Part shown: positions 1-10,840 of the stretch, one piece after another
Position numbering within the stretch: the stretch's first letter is position 1
How the letters are laid out: each line of letters opens with the position of its first letter
Origin: Tachypleus tridentatus
Taxonomy: Eukaryota; Arthropoda; Merostomata; Xiphosura; Limulidae
Direction of reading: 5' to 3'
Assembly: GCF_004210375.1 (NCBI RefSeq)
Contig: NC_134833.1
Span: 23,626,063-23,690,062 of the forward strand
Length of the DNA stretch: 64,000 nt
Notes under the pieces: generated by a model
What the model was told of the DNA's origin: nothing
Databases searched by the model: none
What the model saw: the letters and a program-made list of their open reading frames with translations, nothing else
Position numbers and translations under genes: made by a program

Positions 1-103
1 ATTATAGTTCGTAACTGTCAACGTTCATAAAGGATGATGTCTGGGGATATTCCATCTATTTGACAAGATAAGATCTACTGCCCATATAAGGTTTTCTTTA
101 ACC

Positions 104-158
104 TTAACACTCCTACGAAAAGACGTTTCTAGTCCTGATTTCTCCAAGCCCGTTCCCC

Positions 159-193
<35 letters not shown>

Positions 194-328
194 TGGGAAT
201 CTCGTTAATCCATTCATTAATGGATTTAAATGGCAATTTCATTTAAATACAAAATTATTAGCCTAATATTAATAACCTTTCAAGTTGCTCTGGGGCCTAT
301 TAGGCCCCACTTTTCGTAGGAGTGTTAA
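104..328. mobile_element. piggyBac-type MITE with TTAA ends
   Basis: A 19-bp perfect inverted repeat bounds this 225-bp segment: TTAACACTCCTACGAAAAG at 104-122 and its reverse complement at 310-328. The outermost four bases on each side are TTAA, the target duplicated by piggyBac-superfamily transposases, so the terminal inverted repeat proper would be 15 bp starting CACTCC. Just inside the right end (291-307) sits a GGGGCCTA-T-TAGGCCCC palindrome, a subterminal feature. There is no ORF, so it would be mobilised in trans. The inverted repeat is seen; the superfamily is inferred from TTAA. Confidence 0.75.
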
Positions 329-410
329 TTTTATGGTAAATTATGACTCTTGCTATGTCCAAAAACTGAGATTAGAATCAACATTATTTTGCCAGTAATA
401 TTGTTTAATT

Positions 411-592
411 GTTTGTTGAATTTTTCCCAAACAACCCGATGGCTACCATCTTTAGCCATCATTAAGTTAGAAGTGATAGACTTAAGGGAAAACAGCTGGG
501 TAATACCACCAACTTTCGGGCTACAGTAATCGAATAGCGTGATTGACCGTCACAATGTAAGTCCCATACGGCTTAAAGGGCATGTCACCGGA
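411..592 (-). mobile_element. degenerate family A SINE fragment
   Basis: Worn minus-strand copy. Recognisable pieces are the tail (GTTTGTTGAATTT), the GACTTAAGGGAAAACAGCT block, the GAATAGCGTGATTGACCGTCAC block and GGCTTAAAGGGCATG. The tRNA-like head is missing. Confidence 0.55.
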
Positions 593-1062
593 TGACTGCC
601 CTTTGGGAAACACATCAAATCTCATGAAAGGTAGTAATAAAAACAGAAAATGACTTCATAAAAAATCGATATAATTTTCAGTTTCATTGAAACCTCTAAC
701 CATTTCTACTTGAAAAAAAACAAAACACAACGGAAACTATCTTTAAGAACCATTTAACTTAAAATTTAAGGCGATAAGATGGCTGTATATTTTTTTTTTT
801 ATAGCAAGACGGCAGGGATGAAGGCTGGATAGGCTTCCCGATTCGTATTTAGATGCCTTATATACTACATAGATTATATTTTAATTACAGAAATACACGG
901 CACATTAAATAAAAATATAGCATCCTTCAGTGCTTAAATATTTGGAACACGTGCATGTATTTAAACAGCAAACTAAAAATGGTTGAACAAGTATAACACA
1001 TATAGTCTTGTCACACAATTACACTTTTCTTAGCTTTGTACAGTTGTGTGATATAAAATAAT
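593..1062. other. 3' flank of the membrane-protein gene
   Basis: AT-rich, with no other feature recognised. Read on the minus strand, the first polyadenylation-like hexamer after the stop codon is ATTAAA at 885-880. A T-rich run lies near 790-801. Confidence 0.3.
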
Positions 1063-1908
1063 TTACTCTTCAGACGATGATTTGGGATCCGACGACACAT
1101 CGCTGGTCTTTGCTACGTCGTTGTTAGAAGGAAGAGAGATATCTTTCTCTTCGTCTTCCCACTCACTGTCTTCTGAGCTTGTGAAGTAGTCCTGACTTTC
1201 AAGACGAATTTGGTCCTGTTCTACAAACTTTCCAATGCGACAGGTCTGATCTGGAGACGGGTGGCATTGCTGTAGAGATATCATGCAGTTAGGGCTAAGG
1301 TGCCGAGTAAGAGCAGATGTTGGCATTCCGAAACTTTCTGCGGTTTGTATGTTGGTTACAACAATTATCTTTTGTTTGCCTCCGGTAACGTCCGTGGGAC
1401 TACTTATACAAGAAGTTGTCTGACAGATGGCGGTAGGGTTAGTAACTAGAGATGATACAACGGACACTAAAAGTTCAACCATGGCGGTAATAATAGCATT
1501 GCCGCTAATCCGTGCCGTTTGGTTAAAGTTTCTTGGGATAGAGTGAAATTCCGCTACGCCAAAGCAGCTAAGAATGAAGAATATTAGTGCAGAAATCATA
1601 GACGCGAGAGAACAGCCAAGAAAGAGCTTTTTCGTCATGTAAAGGTGACGATACTTCCACGAAATTATTCCAGCAATTCCTGCCATTTGGAAAATCACTC
1701 CACACCAGATGCCAGTTCCTGAATAGTTGGCATCATATTCAACCAACAATCCTAGGATACCCAGTACGAGACTTAGGAAACCTAAGCCTAAATGAAGAAG
1801 AGCACAGCCGAGAGTGACATCTCGAGTCCAATCCCCGCCGTCGCTAGAAGTCTCTGAGGAGTTGTTCGAAGGTAGACCTTTCAATCGTATAACGTAAACC
1901 TCCTCCAT
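1063..1908 (-). CDS. four-pass membrane protein, MS4A/CD20-like
   Basis: Intact 281-residue reading frame, the only convincing complete protein here. Hydrophobic segments fall at about residues 31-55, 65-84, 93-118 and 134-157, giving four membrane spans with both ends in the cytoplasm. Short loops, an IWCGVIFQMAGIAGI-type second span and a glycine/leucine-rich first span resemble the CD20/MS4A-like tetraspan group. There is no CCG motif or long cysteine-rich loop as in true tetraspanins. The loop between spans 3 and 4 is short and has an N-glycosylation-type NQT. The 120-residue tail is hydrophilic and ends in an acidic, serine-rich stretch (about 236-281: SSEDSEWEDEEKD, SSDPKSSSEE), suggestive of CK2 phosphorylation. 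The ATG is chosen because a splice acceptor lies 11 bases upstream, giving a single coding exon. Family assignment is by topology only, and the function is unknown. Confidence 0.75.
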   Translation of the reverse strand: MEEVYVIRLKGLPSNNSSETSSDGGDWTRDVTLGCALLHLGLGFLSLVLGILGLLVEYDANYSGTGIWCGVIFQMAGIAGIISWKYRHLYMTKKLFLGCSLASMISALIFFILSCFGVAEFHSIPRNFNQTARISGNAIITAMVELLVSVVSSLVTNPTAICQTTSCISSPTDVTGGKQKIIVVTNIQTAESFGMPTSALTRHLSPNCMISLQQCHPSPDQTCRIGKFVEQDQIRLESQDYFTSSEDSEWEDEEKDISLPSNNDVAKTSDVSSDPKSSSEE

Positions 1909-1919
1909 TTTACTGCCAC

Positions 1920-1940
1920 CTGGTGAGACAAAAGAGGAAT
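1920..1940 (-). other. 3' splice site of a 5' UTR intron
   Basis: On the minus strand a pyrimidine-rich run (TTCCTCTTTTGTCTCACCAG) ends in CAG directly before GTGGCAGTAAAATGG, which holds the start codon of the 281-residue protein. This is a textbook acceptor. The promoter and first exon therefore probably lie at higher coordinates, and the 1995-2269 SINE would be intronic. Confidence 0.55.
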
Positions 1941-1994
1941 TTTTGTGACTAGGTAGTTAAAATGATTTAATAAAATGATGTGATATAATTATTT

Positions 1995-2269
1995 TTTGTT
2001 TGTTTTGAATTTCGCGCAAAGCTTCACGAGGGTTATCTGCGATAGCCGTCCCTAATTTAGCAGCGTAAAACTAGGGGGAAGGCAGCTACTCATCACCACC
2101 CACCGCCAACTCTTGGGCTACTCTTTTACCAATGAATAGTGATATTGACCGTCACATTATAATGCCCACACGACTGAAAGGGCGAACATGTTTTAGTTCA
2201 ACCGGGATTCGAGCCTGCGACCCTCAGATTGCGAGTCGAGTGCCTTAACACATCTGGCCGTGCCAGGCG
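1995..2269 (-). mobile_element. family A tRNA-derived SINE, near full length
   Basis: Minus-strand copy running from the T-rich complement of the tail to the tRNA-like head (GGATTCGAGCCTGCGACC B-box region, CTGGCCGTGCCAGGC end). It probably sits in the 5' UTR intron of the neighbouring gene. Confidence 0.9.
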
Positions 2270-2804
2270 ATATATAATTAATAAAGTGATACTAATAGGT
2301 TAGTGACGTTTCATAAAAAAACCAAAAACGGCCTGACGTTAACGATCATCTGTAAAACATAAACTCTTTCTTTTCGTCCCGTTTTATCTTTAAAACGAAA
2401 CGTTATATTAATTAAGATAATATTTCAGTGTTGGAAACAATTAGAAAACAAAGAAGGCTATTTCACAAAGCACCGCAAACATTCAAATGAAAAATTAAAA
2501 TATGAGAAGAACATATTTTTATTATTGTTCCCCTAGTTGGTCAACTGTAAGTTGGGATCCTTTTTCCACGTAGTGAATAGAGCGTAGATAACTAATTATG
2601 TCGCTTTGCGCTGAAACACACGGACAAACGTCACTGAGTAACTAAACTACGTTAATTGTATAAATTAATTTCACCAGTAGTTAGAGTTTTTATGGTTAAG
2701 AAGACAAACAAGTATTTTACAAATTTTCTATAAACTTCTGCCTTTTTGCTTGACGTTCACGTCTCAGTGTGGAGCCCGAAAACGTTATATTAAATAAAAA
2801 AAAA
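2270..2804. other. nothing recognised
   Basis: AT-rich sequence with no reading frame of note, no SINE and no clear repeat. Confidence 0.3.
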
Positions 2805-3665
2805 CGTCAGAAGTCTACATTCCATCTAAAGAAATCTACAGGAATTTCTACACCTAAAGACGTCTACAAAATTGACTACATCTAAAGAAGTCTACAGAAT
2901 TGTTACACCTAAAGATGTCTACATAAATCGCTACACCTAAAGAAGTCTACAGAAATCACCCCACCTATAGATTTCTACAGAAACCAGTACACCTAAAGAA
3001 GTCTACAGGAATCACTACACCTAAAGAAATCTACAGGAATCACTACACCTAAAGAAGTCTACAGGAATCACTACACTTAAAGAAGTCTACAGGAATCACT
3101 ACACTTAAAGAAGTCTACAGGAATCACTACACCTATAGAAGTCTACAAAATTGACTACATCTAAAGAAGTCTACAAAATTGACTACATCTAAAGAAGTCT
3201 ACGGAATCATTACACCTAAAGATGTCTACATAAATCGCTACACCTAAAGAAGTCTACAGAAATCACCCCACCTATAGATTTCTACAGAAACCAGTACACC
3301 TAAAGAAGTCTACAGGAATCACTACACCTATAGAAGTCTACAAAATTGACTACATCTAAAGAAGTCTACAAAATTGACTACATCTAAAGAAGTCTACGGA
3401 ATCATTACACCTAAAGATGTCTACATAAATCGCTACACCTAAAGAAGTCTACAGAAATCACCCCACCTATAGATTTCTACAGAAACCAGTACACCTAAAG
3501 AAGTCTACAGGAATCACTACACCTAAAGAAATCTAGAGGAATCACTACACCTAAAGAAGTCTACAAAATTGACTACATCTAAAGAAGTCTACGGAATCAT
3601 TACACCTAAAGATGTCTACAGAAACCAGCACACCTAAAAAAAGTCTTCAGGAATCATTCTACCTG
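2805..3665. repeat. 28-bp minisatellite with about 195-bp higher-order unit
   Basis: Unit of the form ACACCTAAAGAAGTCTACAG plus GAATCACT, repeated about 30 times. A variant marked by AAAGATGTCTACATAAATCG recurs at 2911, 3218 and 3413. The last two are 195 bp apart, about seven monomers, and the blocks between them match in monomer order. That indicates segmental duplication within the array. Confidence 0.9.
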
Positions 3666-3977
3666 TTAAATATATTGCCTGAATCTACTTTAAAACTAAT
3701 CCTGTATTGTTAATCTTTAAACCGTGGAAACAAAGTAAACTTGTATTCAGTGTTTATTTCTTTTGGTTTGTTTGTTTCAGTGGGTTTTATTTGAAACAAG
3801 AGAAACTAAAACCAGCAGTTTTACCAGATTGTTAAAGTATTCATCAATTAAAACTATTCGACCATGACAAAGAAGAGATATCTGTATTTGTTTTGAAGTT
3901 TACGCATTGCTCCTACTTGGTACTTAAGATATAACACTACAATTCAAGGTTCCATTCCCAATGTGTAGCATTGTGCT

Positions 3978-4036
3978 AGTTTGGTTTTCTTTTTAATTTC
4001 GCGTAACGCTGCACGAGGACTAATGATAAATTAGAG
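3978..4036 (-). mobile_element. family A SINE tail fragment
   Basis: TTTTTAATTTCGCGTAACGC followed by TGCACGAGGAC is the complement of the SINE 3' end. It breaks off before the body and directly abuts the next fragment. Confidence 0.5.
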
Positions 4037-4039
4037 GGT

Positions 4040-4222
4040 TTTTTGTTTTTGTTTGTTTGTTTGGGAATTTTGCACAAAGCTACTCGAGGGCTATCTGTGC
4101 TAGCCGTCCCTAATTTAGCAGTGTAAGACTAGAGGGAATCAGCTAGTCAACACCATCTACAGCCAATTCGTGGGCTATTTTTTTACTAACGAACAGTAGG
4201 ATTGAGCGTGCATTACAACAAA
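4040..4222 (-). mobile_element. family A SINE, head missing
   Basis: Minus-strand copy with (TTTG)n, GGGCTATCTGTGCTAGCCG and the CAACTCGTGGGC-like body. It ends near GATTGAGCGTGCATTA, so the tRNA-like head is absent. Confidence 0.8.
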
Positions 4223-4688
4223 ATACAACATAGGCTGTGGCTAGACATCCTGAGTTATTTGCCCAGTTATTCGTATTTTTCTAACCATACATATGTATAC
4301 GACCTAATATTTTACAGCCACTTCCGTTCTATTAAGTTACAATCATTAAACTTAAGTTTATACATAAAATCAATATAACTAGAAATAAAGCATAAAGTGA
4401 TATAGAACTGAAGCTAATGAAAAATATTGGATATTCAAATAGTTAGTACTTGAGTCTAACGTGGTAATGAAGATGGCATTTCTAACGTCCATAATAAATA
4501 CATCATGTCTGCAGTGTGGCATATCTTTGCATTCTAAGCGATACAATCACCGTTTTATACGCAACTAATAACTCTGGATAACATCCAGATCCGAGTAACA
4601 ATAAAGGAAGGAGTCATGTTATCATGGTTGGGATGCTACAAAATCTCATCAAATCTCGTTTCCCATTTTCATGGACACTTTGACGACC
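4223..4688. other. nothing recognised
   Basis: AT-rich, with no repeat or coding signal seen. Confidence 0.3.
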
Positions 4689-5059
4689 GATTTTAATGAA
4701 ACTTATTGTTACTAGTCCCACGCATTACAAAATTTTTCTATGTTTTGAATTTCGCTCAAAGCTATACGAGGACTATCTGCGCTAGTCGTCCCTAATTGAG
4801 CGGTGTAAGACTAGAGGGAAGGCAGCTAGCTAATCATCACCACCCACCGCCAACTCTTGGACTACTCTTTTACCAACGAATAGTGGGATTATTCGTCACA
4901 TTATAACGCACCCACGGCTGAAAGAGCGAGCATGTTTGGTGCGACAGGGATTCGAATCCGTGACCCTCAAATTACGAGTCGCACGCCTTAACACGCTTGG
5001 CCATGCCGGGCCCTGATTTTAATGAAAACTAGTGTTACTAGTTCCACGCGTTACAAAAT
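4689..5059. repeat. 45-bp direct repeats flanking a SINE
   Basis: 4689-4733 and 5015-5059 match at 40 of 45 positions (GATTTTAATGAAA at the start, ACGC(A/G)TTACAAAAT at the end). They bracket the SINE at 4734-5014 exactly. The length is unusual for a target-site duplication. Confidence 0.8.
4734..5014 (-). mobile_element. family A SINE, full length, with long flanking repeats
   Basis: Complete minus-strand copy ending in CTTGGCCATGCCGGGCCC. Head with B box GGATTCGAATCC, body and tail are all present. Confidence 0.92.
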
Positions 5060-5446
5060 CAGCAATGAACTAATATAATATTAAATTGTGGATATGTCGT
5101 AGTTAGGGTATTTACAGAGATCTTACTTCTTCTCTTGTATTATTGCTGAACCAATTGCGACACTCACAAGTACCAAACCTAATTTAACTAATTAATAGAA
5201 AAATACATTCGCAATCGACTTTTGAAGATGTAACATATATAATTTAAGTTGGTTAAATATACGGTAGAGCTTTTGTTCTATATATTTCAACACGAAAGGA
5301 TTCCAATTCTTGAGATGACAGACCAGAGGAAAGCCAACTAGATAATAGCATCTTCCGCCAATTCTTGATCTCTTCTTGTCTGACTGACTCAATAGTGTAT
5401 GTACGCTCCCAGAGTATCCCCTTTTTTTTGGCATTTGTCTGGGAAC

Positions 5447-5725
5447 TGTAGTATCATTGGAGTTATAGTCCTAGCAAATAACCATACTGTTGTATCATTA
5501 GATTTACAGTCCTAGCAAATAATCATGCGATATCATTGTATTTATAGTCCTAACAAATAACTATATTGTGATATTATTAGATTTACAGCTTTAGCGAACA
5601 ACTATACTGTGGTATCATTGGAGTTATCGTCCTACAAACAACTATACTGTGGTATCATTGGAGTTATAGTCCTAGCAAATAACCATGTGGTATCATTGGA
5701 TTTACAGTCGTAGCAAATACCTATT
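5447..5725. repeat. imperfect minisatellite, about 48-bp unit
   Basis: About six diverged copies of a unit containing GTATCATTGGAGTTATAGTC then CTAGCAAATAACCATA. Units differ by several substitutions and small deletions. Confidence 0.75.
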
Positions 5726-6726
5726 ACGCCACGTTTGGCCCTTAATAGAGGGTTTGTTTCTTTTGTTAGTTGTTAAAAACAAACCTACACAATAGGTTAT
5801 CTGTATCCTGCCAATCGCAGGTATCGGAGCTTGTTATAAGTCTTCAGAAATACCACTGAGTTACCGAGGGATTTAACAGCAAAAGAGAAGATACAGAACC
5901 AATCAAAAGAGCTAAAGGAAAAATCAGGGAGTGATTCATTTTTTAGATTGTGTAACGGAATTTATTTCCCTGCTGCGGTCTGAAGAAGCACTTTCGATTT
6001 GCTAGTATGGACGCTTAGCGACCAATCGAAACGTACGAAACATTTACTCTCCACTTATTCAATGTAATACTATCTAATGTCACAAAAACAATAACATCAA
6101 TTATTACGCACAAAAGCTGACACTTAACAAAAACAAACAAACACGAAGATTTGAACAACGATTCAATAACGTAATTAAACAAACCTCGTCCTTAGTAGGA
6201 AAGTGAACTCACGGACACGTTCTTCTTACTTATTAAGTTTGCGCACAAATAAACAATTAGATTTCTGGAACATTCTAAAGCGCCGAAAAAATGCACGCCA
6301 AGTTAAGTTAACCAAAGCCCAAAAGGATTTTATGTTTTCTCAGTTTTCTACCAATTACCTATTAGGATTGTGGAGAAGGGGGGGAGTACATGTCCTATGA
6401 AAAAAACAGGATAATCAGTATTGAACTTATAATCATAAGAATGGTTAATGCCAAGCCAAAAAGGTGTAACCACACGAGTGTGACACCGGCACTCCCTAAC
6501 GCTACAAATTATGTGATTCAGATTTGAAATCAATTTAAAATGTTTAGATTTTCCGCAGCGTTGTCTAGCGGCTTAATTCGTTTGGAAATGGTTGAATTTG
6601 CCTGTTCCGAAATCAGCCTTGTCTACATATTTGATCAAAATCTCGAGCTCTTGAAATTTTCAGACGCATTTGATACGCTTACGTGGTTGTCATGTTTCAA
6701 CTTTTGATATTAGCCAAACCTTTCAG
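5726..6726. other. no gene recognised; weak retroelement-like motif
   Basis: Mostly featureless AT-rich DNA. At 5982-6040 a TCTGAAGAAGC motif is followed by CGAAACGTACGAAAC, which resembles 3'-end motifs seen in Penelope-like elements. No other part of such an element is visible. Confidence 0.2.
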
Positions 6727-6983
6727 GCTCGGCATGGCCAAGTGGTTTGGGCGTTCGACTCGCGGATTCGAATTTCCGTCACACCAAACATGCCCACTCT
6801 TTCAGACGTGAGGGGGCGTTATAATGTTAATCCTAGTATTTGTTGGTAAAGTTGTAGCCCAAGAGTTGGCGGTGGGTGATGATGACTAGTTGTCTTCTCT
6901 CTAGCCTTACACTGCTAAATTAGGGACGGTTAACGCAGGTAGCCATCATGTAGCTTTGCGCGAAATTCAAAACAAACAAACAA
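6727..6983 (+). mobile_element. family A SINE with a shortened head
   Basis: Starts GGCTCGGCATGGCCAAGTGG and ends in AAACAAACAA. About 14 bases of the anticodon-to-variable region are deleted (CGACTCGCGGATTCGAA). Flanked by ACCTTTC on both sides, a likely short target duplication. Confidence 0.9.
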
Positions 6984-7393
6984 CCCAGACCTTTCCATGA
7001 TTTGTAATACACAAAGGCTAGTAAGGAGTTTCTATTATAGATTGTTTGAGACTATGAGCGAACATCCTAGAATCATGGATTCTGAAGCTGAGGGACCGAA
7101 CTTAACCGGTGAAGGGGCGTAAGCTAGTAAATAATTTTGTTTTACCTGTTTAAACAACTAGAAGGTAAAAAGATTTTAATGGGAAACATTAACATAAACT
7201 TGACAAACTACACAAACTTGTACGATTACCTAATATAAAAAGCTTATTTGATATAACTAGCTGAGCAACGAACCGAAGAATATTGAGACTGCACTATGAA
7301 AGCTGACAAGTTCGAATATTTTTGTTTTATTTACCCGTTTCACAGTAGTTCAAGCGAGAAAAAAAATTATTTTAGGCCATTGCCACGAGAGGA

Positions 7394-7662
7394 GGCCCGG
7401 CACGACCAGGTAGTTTGGGCGCTTGATTCATAAGCTGAGGGTCCCGGGTTCGAATCTCAGCCACACCAAACATGCCCGCCTTTTCAGCTGTGGGGTCGTT
7501 ACAATGCTAGGTCAATCCTGCTATTTGTTAGTAAATGACTAGCCCAAGTGGGTGGTGATGACTAGCTGCCTTCCCTCTCGTCTTACACTGCTAAATTAGG
7601 GATGGCTAGCGCAGATAGCTCTCGTGTAGCTTTGGGCGAAATTCAAAAAGAAACGAACAAGC
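7394..7662 (+). mobile_element. family A SINE, near full length
   Basis: GGCCCGGCACGACCAGG head, B box GGTTCGAATCTC, complete body and an AAAC-type tail. GAGAGGAG flanks both ends as a probable target duplication. Confidence 0.92.
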
Positions 7663-7907
7663 AAAGAGAGGAGAGGTATAAAAATAAATACTGACTACAG
7701 GATGTAATGAAGAATTACTGGAGAGATGAAACCACTGATTGGTTGTTTTTAAACGTGACGTGATTGCTGTTTGAACAAGCTAGTGACGCTAGCATTTCAT
7801 AGCTCTTTTATCTTCATATATATATAACAATATAGTATTTTGAACTTGAAATGCAGGAGTCACTCACACGTGTTTGTTGCACAAAGGCTTCGCCCTCTCA
7901 GAAAACG

Positions 7908-8046
7908 AATAACGGCGTTGACAGTTGCTGTGATAACATGACCACAATTGAAAGAGCGGAACATGTTCAGCGCAATCATGGCTCGAAACTTGGGCCTACC
8001 TTCCAATTCGTAACTTAGCAAGCTAAACTAGTAAGCCATGCCCCGA
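7908..8046 (-). mobile_element. degenerate family A SINE fragment
   Basis: Pieces such as GAAAGAGCGGAACATGTTCAG and AAGCCATGCCCCG match the head-proximal half on the minus strand. The tail half is absent. Confidence 0.55.
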
Positions 8047-8168
8047 AGTATTAAGTTGTTTTTATGTAGTTGTTTGTTTTTATAAAGAATATAATTACAA
8101 ATTTTTAAAAGGCACTAACGAATCCCAACAAATATCACCCAATCGTCACATTAAACTCACTGAAAAGG

Positions 8169-8450
8169 TTTTGTTTGTTTGTTTTTTTGGAATTTCGCAC
8201 AAAGCTACTCGAGGGCTATCTGTGCTAGCCGTCCCTAATTTAGCAGTGTAAGACTAGAGGGAAGGCAGCTAGTCATCACCACCCACCGCCAACTCTTGGG
8301 CTACTCTTTTACCAACGAATAGTGGGATTGACCGTCACATTATACACCCCCACGGCTGGGAGGGCGAGCATGTTTAGCGCGACGCAGGCGCGAACCCGCG
8401 ACCCGCAGATTACGAGTCGCACGCCTTACGCGCTCGGCCATGCCAGGCCA
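8169..8450 (-). mobile_element. family A SINE, GC-rich head subfamily
   Basis: Full-length minus-strand copy. The head reads GCGACGCAGGCGCGAACCCG, a subfamily distinct from the GATTCGAACC type. An 11-bp target duplication with one mismatch flanks it: CACTGAAAAGG (8158-8168) and CACTGGAAAGG (8451-8461). Confidence 0.93.
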
Positions 8451-8552
8451 CACTGGAAAGGAAAAGAAAAATCTGAACAAATGGTATATTGCTGTTGATA
8501 AAAAATATTTTCAAGACTTCTTTACTTTAAGTTTGCAGAAAGTTTCACTGCG

Positions 8553-8821
8553 TTTCTTTGGAATTTCGTGCAAAACTACTAGAAAGCTATCTGTGCTAGC
8601 CACCTGTAATGTTGCAGTGAAAAACCACAAAGAAAGCAGCTAGTCAAAATCACTCACTGCAAACTCTCTGGCTACTCTTTAACTAATGAATATTGGGATT
8701 GGCTGTAATACTATAACGTCCTCACGGCTGTAAAAAAAGAGCATGTTCGGTGACCAGAAGTCTGGCACGCGACTTTAAGATTACGAGTCGAGGACCCTAA
8801 CCACCAGGTTGTGCCAGGTCT
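8553..8821 (-). mobile_element. diverged family A SINE
   Basis: Minus-strand copy recognisable throughout (GGAATTTCGTGCAAAAC, CTATCTGTGCTAGCC, TTACGAGTCGAGGACCC) but with many substitutions. It is an old insertion. Confidence 0.75.
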
Positions 8822-8871
8822 TTTACAGAAGTTGCCTTATAAATAGACAAATACTAATGTCCTTTTAAATT

Positions 8872-8965
8872 TAGTCGGGCGTGACCTTGTGAATTTTAGT
8901 GTCCACAGTTCGCGTCTTATTGATGCAAAAACGTGTTCCTCACTTTGGAATCATGGATGCCTTAT
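8872..8965 (+). mobile_element. 5' remnant of a family A SINE beside the array
   Basis: GTCGGGCGTGACCTTGTG, then AGTTCGCGTC, GTTCCTCACTTTGGAATCATGG and GCCTTATAAT, follow the order of a plus-strand family A head and early body. It is badly worn. It matters because the 28-bp array that follows looks like a later segment of the same element in the same orientation. Confidence 0.4.
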
Positions 8966-9019
8966 AATACTTACGAACAAAACATAATGTTCGATTCGAG
9001 TGACATAAGATTCGACATT

Positions 9020-10835
9020 GAGTGCTGTAGACTAGTTGTTTTCTCTCTACTGCTGTGGACCAGTTGCTTTCCCTCTAATGCTGTGGACCAGATGCCTTTT
9101 CTCTAGTGTCCTGGACTACTTGTTTTCTTTCTTGTGCTGTGGACTAGTTTTTCTCTCTAGTACTGTTAACTAGTTGCTTTCTTTCTAGTTCCCTGGACCA
9201 GTTGTTTTCTCTCTAGTACTGTTAACTAGTTGCTTTCTTTCTAGTTCCCTGGACCAGTTGTTTTCTCTCTAGTACTGTTAACTAGTTGTTGTTTCTCTAG
9301 TACCCTGGACCAGTTGTTTTCTCTCTAGTACTGTTAACTAGTTGCTTTCTTTCTAGTACCCTGGACCAGTTGTTTTCTCTCTAGTACTGTTAACTAGTTG
9401 TTGTTTCTCTAGTACCCTGGACCAGTTGTTTTCTCTCTAGTACTGTTAACTAGTTGCTTTCTTTCTAGTTCCCTAGACCAGTTGTTTTCTCTCTAGTACT
9501 GTTAACTAGTCGCTTTCTTTCTAGTTCCCTGGACCAGTTGTTTTCTCTCTAGAGCCCTAAACTAGTTGTTGTTTCTCTAGTACCCTGGACCAGTTGTTTT
9601 CTCTCTAGTACTGTTAACTAGTTGCTTTCTTTCTAGTGCCCTGGATCAGTTGTTTTCTCTCTAGAGCCCTAAACTAGTTGTTGTTTCTCTAGTACCCTGG
9701 ACCAGTTGTTTTCTCTCTAGTACTGTTAACTAGTTGCTTTCTTTCTAGTTCCCTAGACCAGTTGTTTTCTCTCTAGTACTGTTAACTAGTTGCTTTCTTT
9801 CTAGTTCCCTGGACCAGTTGTTTTCTCTCTAGAGCCCTAAACTAGTTGTTGTTTCTCTAGTACCCTGGACCAGTTGTTTTCTCTCTAGTACTGTTAACTA
9901 GTTGCTTTCTTTCTAGTGCCCTGGATCAGTTGTTTTCTCTCTAGAGCCCTAAACTAGTTGTTGTTTCTCTAGTACCCTGGACCAGTTGTTTTCTCTCTAG
10001 TACTGTTAACTAGTTGCTTTCTTTCTAGTACCCTGGACCAGTTGTTTTCTCTCTAGTACTGTTAACTAGTTGCTTTCTTTCTAGTGCCCTGGACCAGTTG
10101 TTTTCTCTCTAGAGCCCTAAACTAGTTGTTGTTTCTCTAGTACCCTGGACCAGTTGTTTTCTCTCTAGTACGGTTAACTAGTTGCTTTCTTTCTAGTTCC
10201 CTGGACCAGTTGTTTTCTCTCTAGTACTGTTAACTAGTTGCTTTCTTTCTAGTACCCTGGACCAGTTGTTTTCTCTCTAGTACTGTTAACTAGTTGCTTT
10301 CTTTCTAGTACCCTGGACCAGTTGTTTTCTCTCTAGTACTGTTAACTAGTTGCTTTCTTTCTAGTTCCCTGGGCCAGTTGTTTTCTCTCTAGTACTGTTA
10401 ACTAGTTGCTTTCTTTCTAGTACCCTGGACCAGTTGTTTTCTCTCTAGTACTGTTAACTAGTTGCTTTCTTTCTATTTCCCTGGACCAGTTGTTTTCTCT
10501 CTAGTACTATTAACTAGTTGCTTTCTTTCTAGTTCCCTGGACCAGTTGTTTTCTCTCTAGAGCCCTAAACTAGTTGTTGTTTCTCTAGTACCCTGGACCA
10601 GTTGTTTTCTCTCTAGTACTGTTAACTAGTTGCTTTCTTTCTAGTGCCCTGAACCAGTTGTTTTCTCTCTAGTACTGTTAACTAGTTGCTTTCTTTCTAG
10701 TGCCCTGGACCAGTTGTTTTCTCTCTAGTACTGTTAACTAGTTGCTTTCTCTCTAGTACCCTGGACTAGTTGTTTTCTCTCTAGTACTGTTAACTAGTTG
10801 TTGTTTCTCTAGTACCCTGGACTAGTTGCTTTCTT
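9020..10835. repeat. 28-bp minisatellite, 56-bp dimeric block
   Basis: Alternating 28-bp monomers, one CTGTTAACTAGTTGCTTTCT-type and one CCCTGGACCAGTTGTTTTCT-type, give a 56-bp dimer (for example 9189 to 9245). A third monomer type with GAGCCCTAAACTAGTTGTTG is interspersed. The shared core ACTAGTTGCTTTCYYTCTAG matches the family A SINE body segment GACTAGCTGCCTTCCCTCTAG. No stop-free frame runs through it. Confidence 0.95.
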
Positions 10836-10840
10836 ACTAT

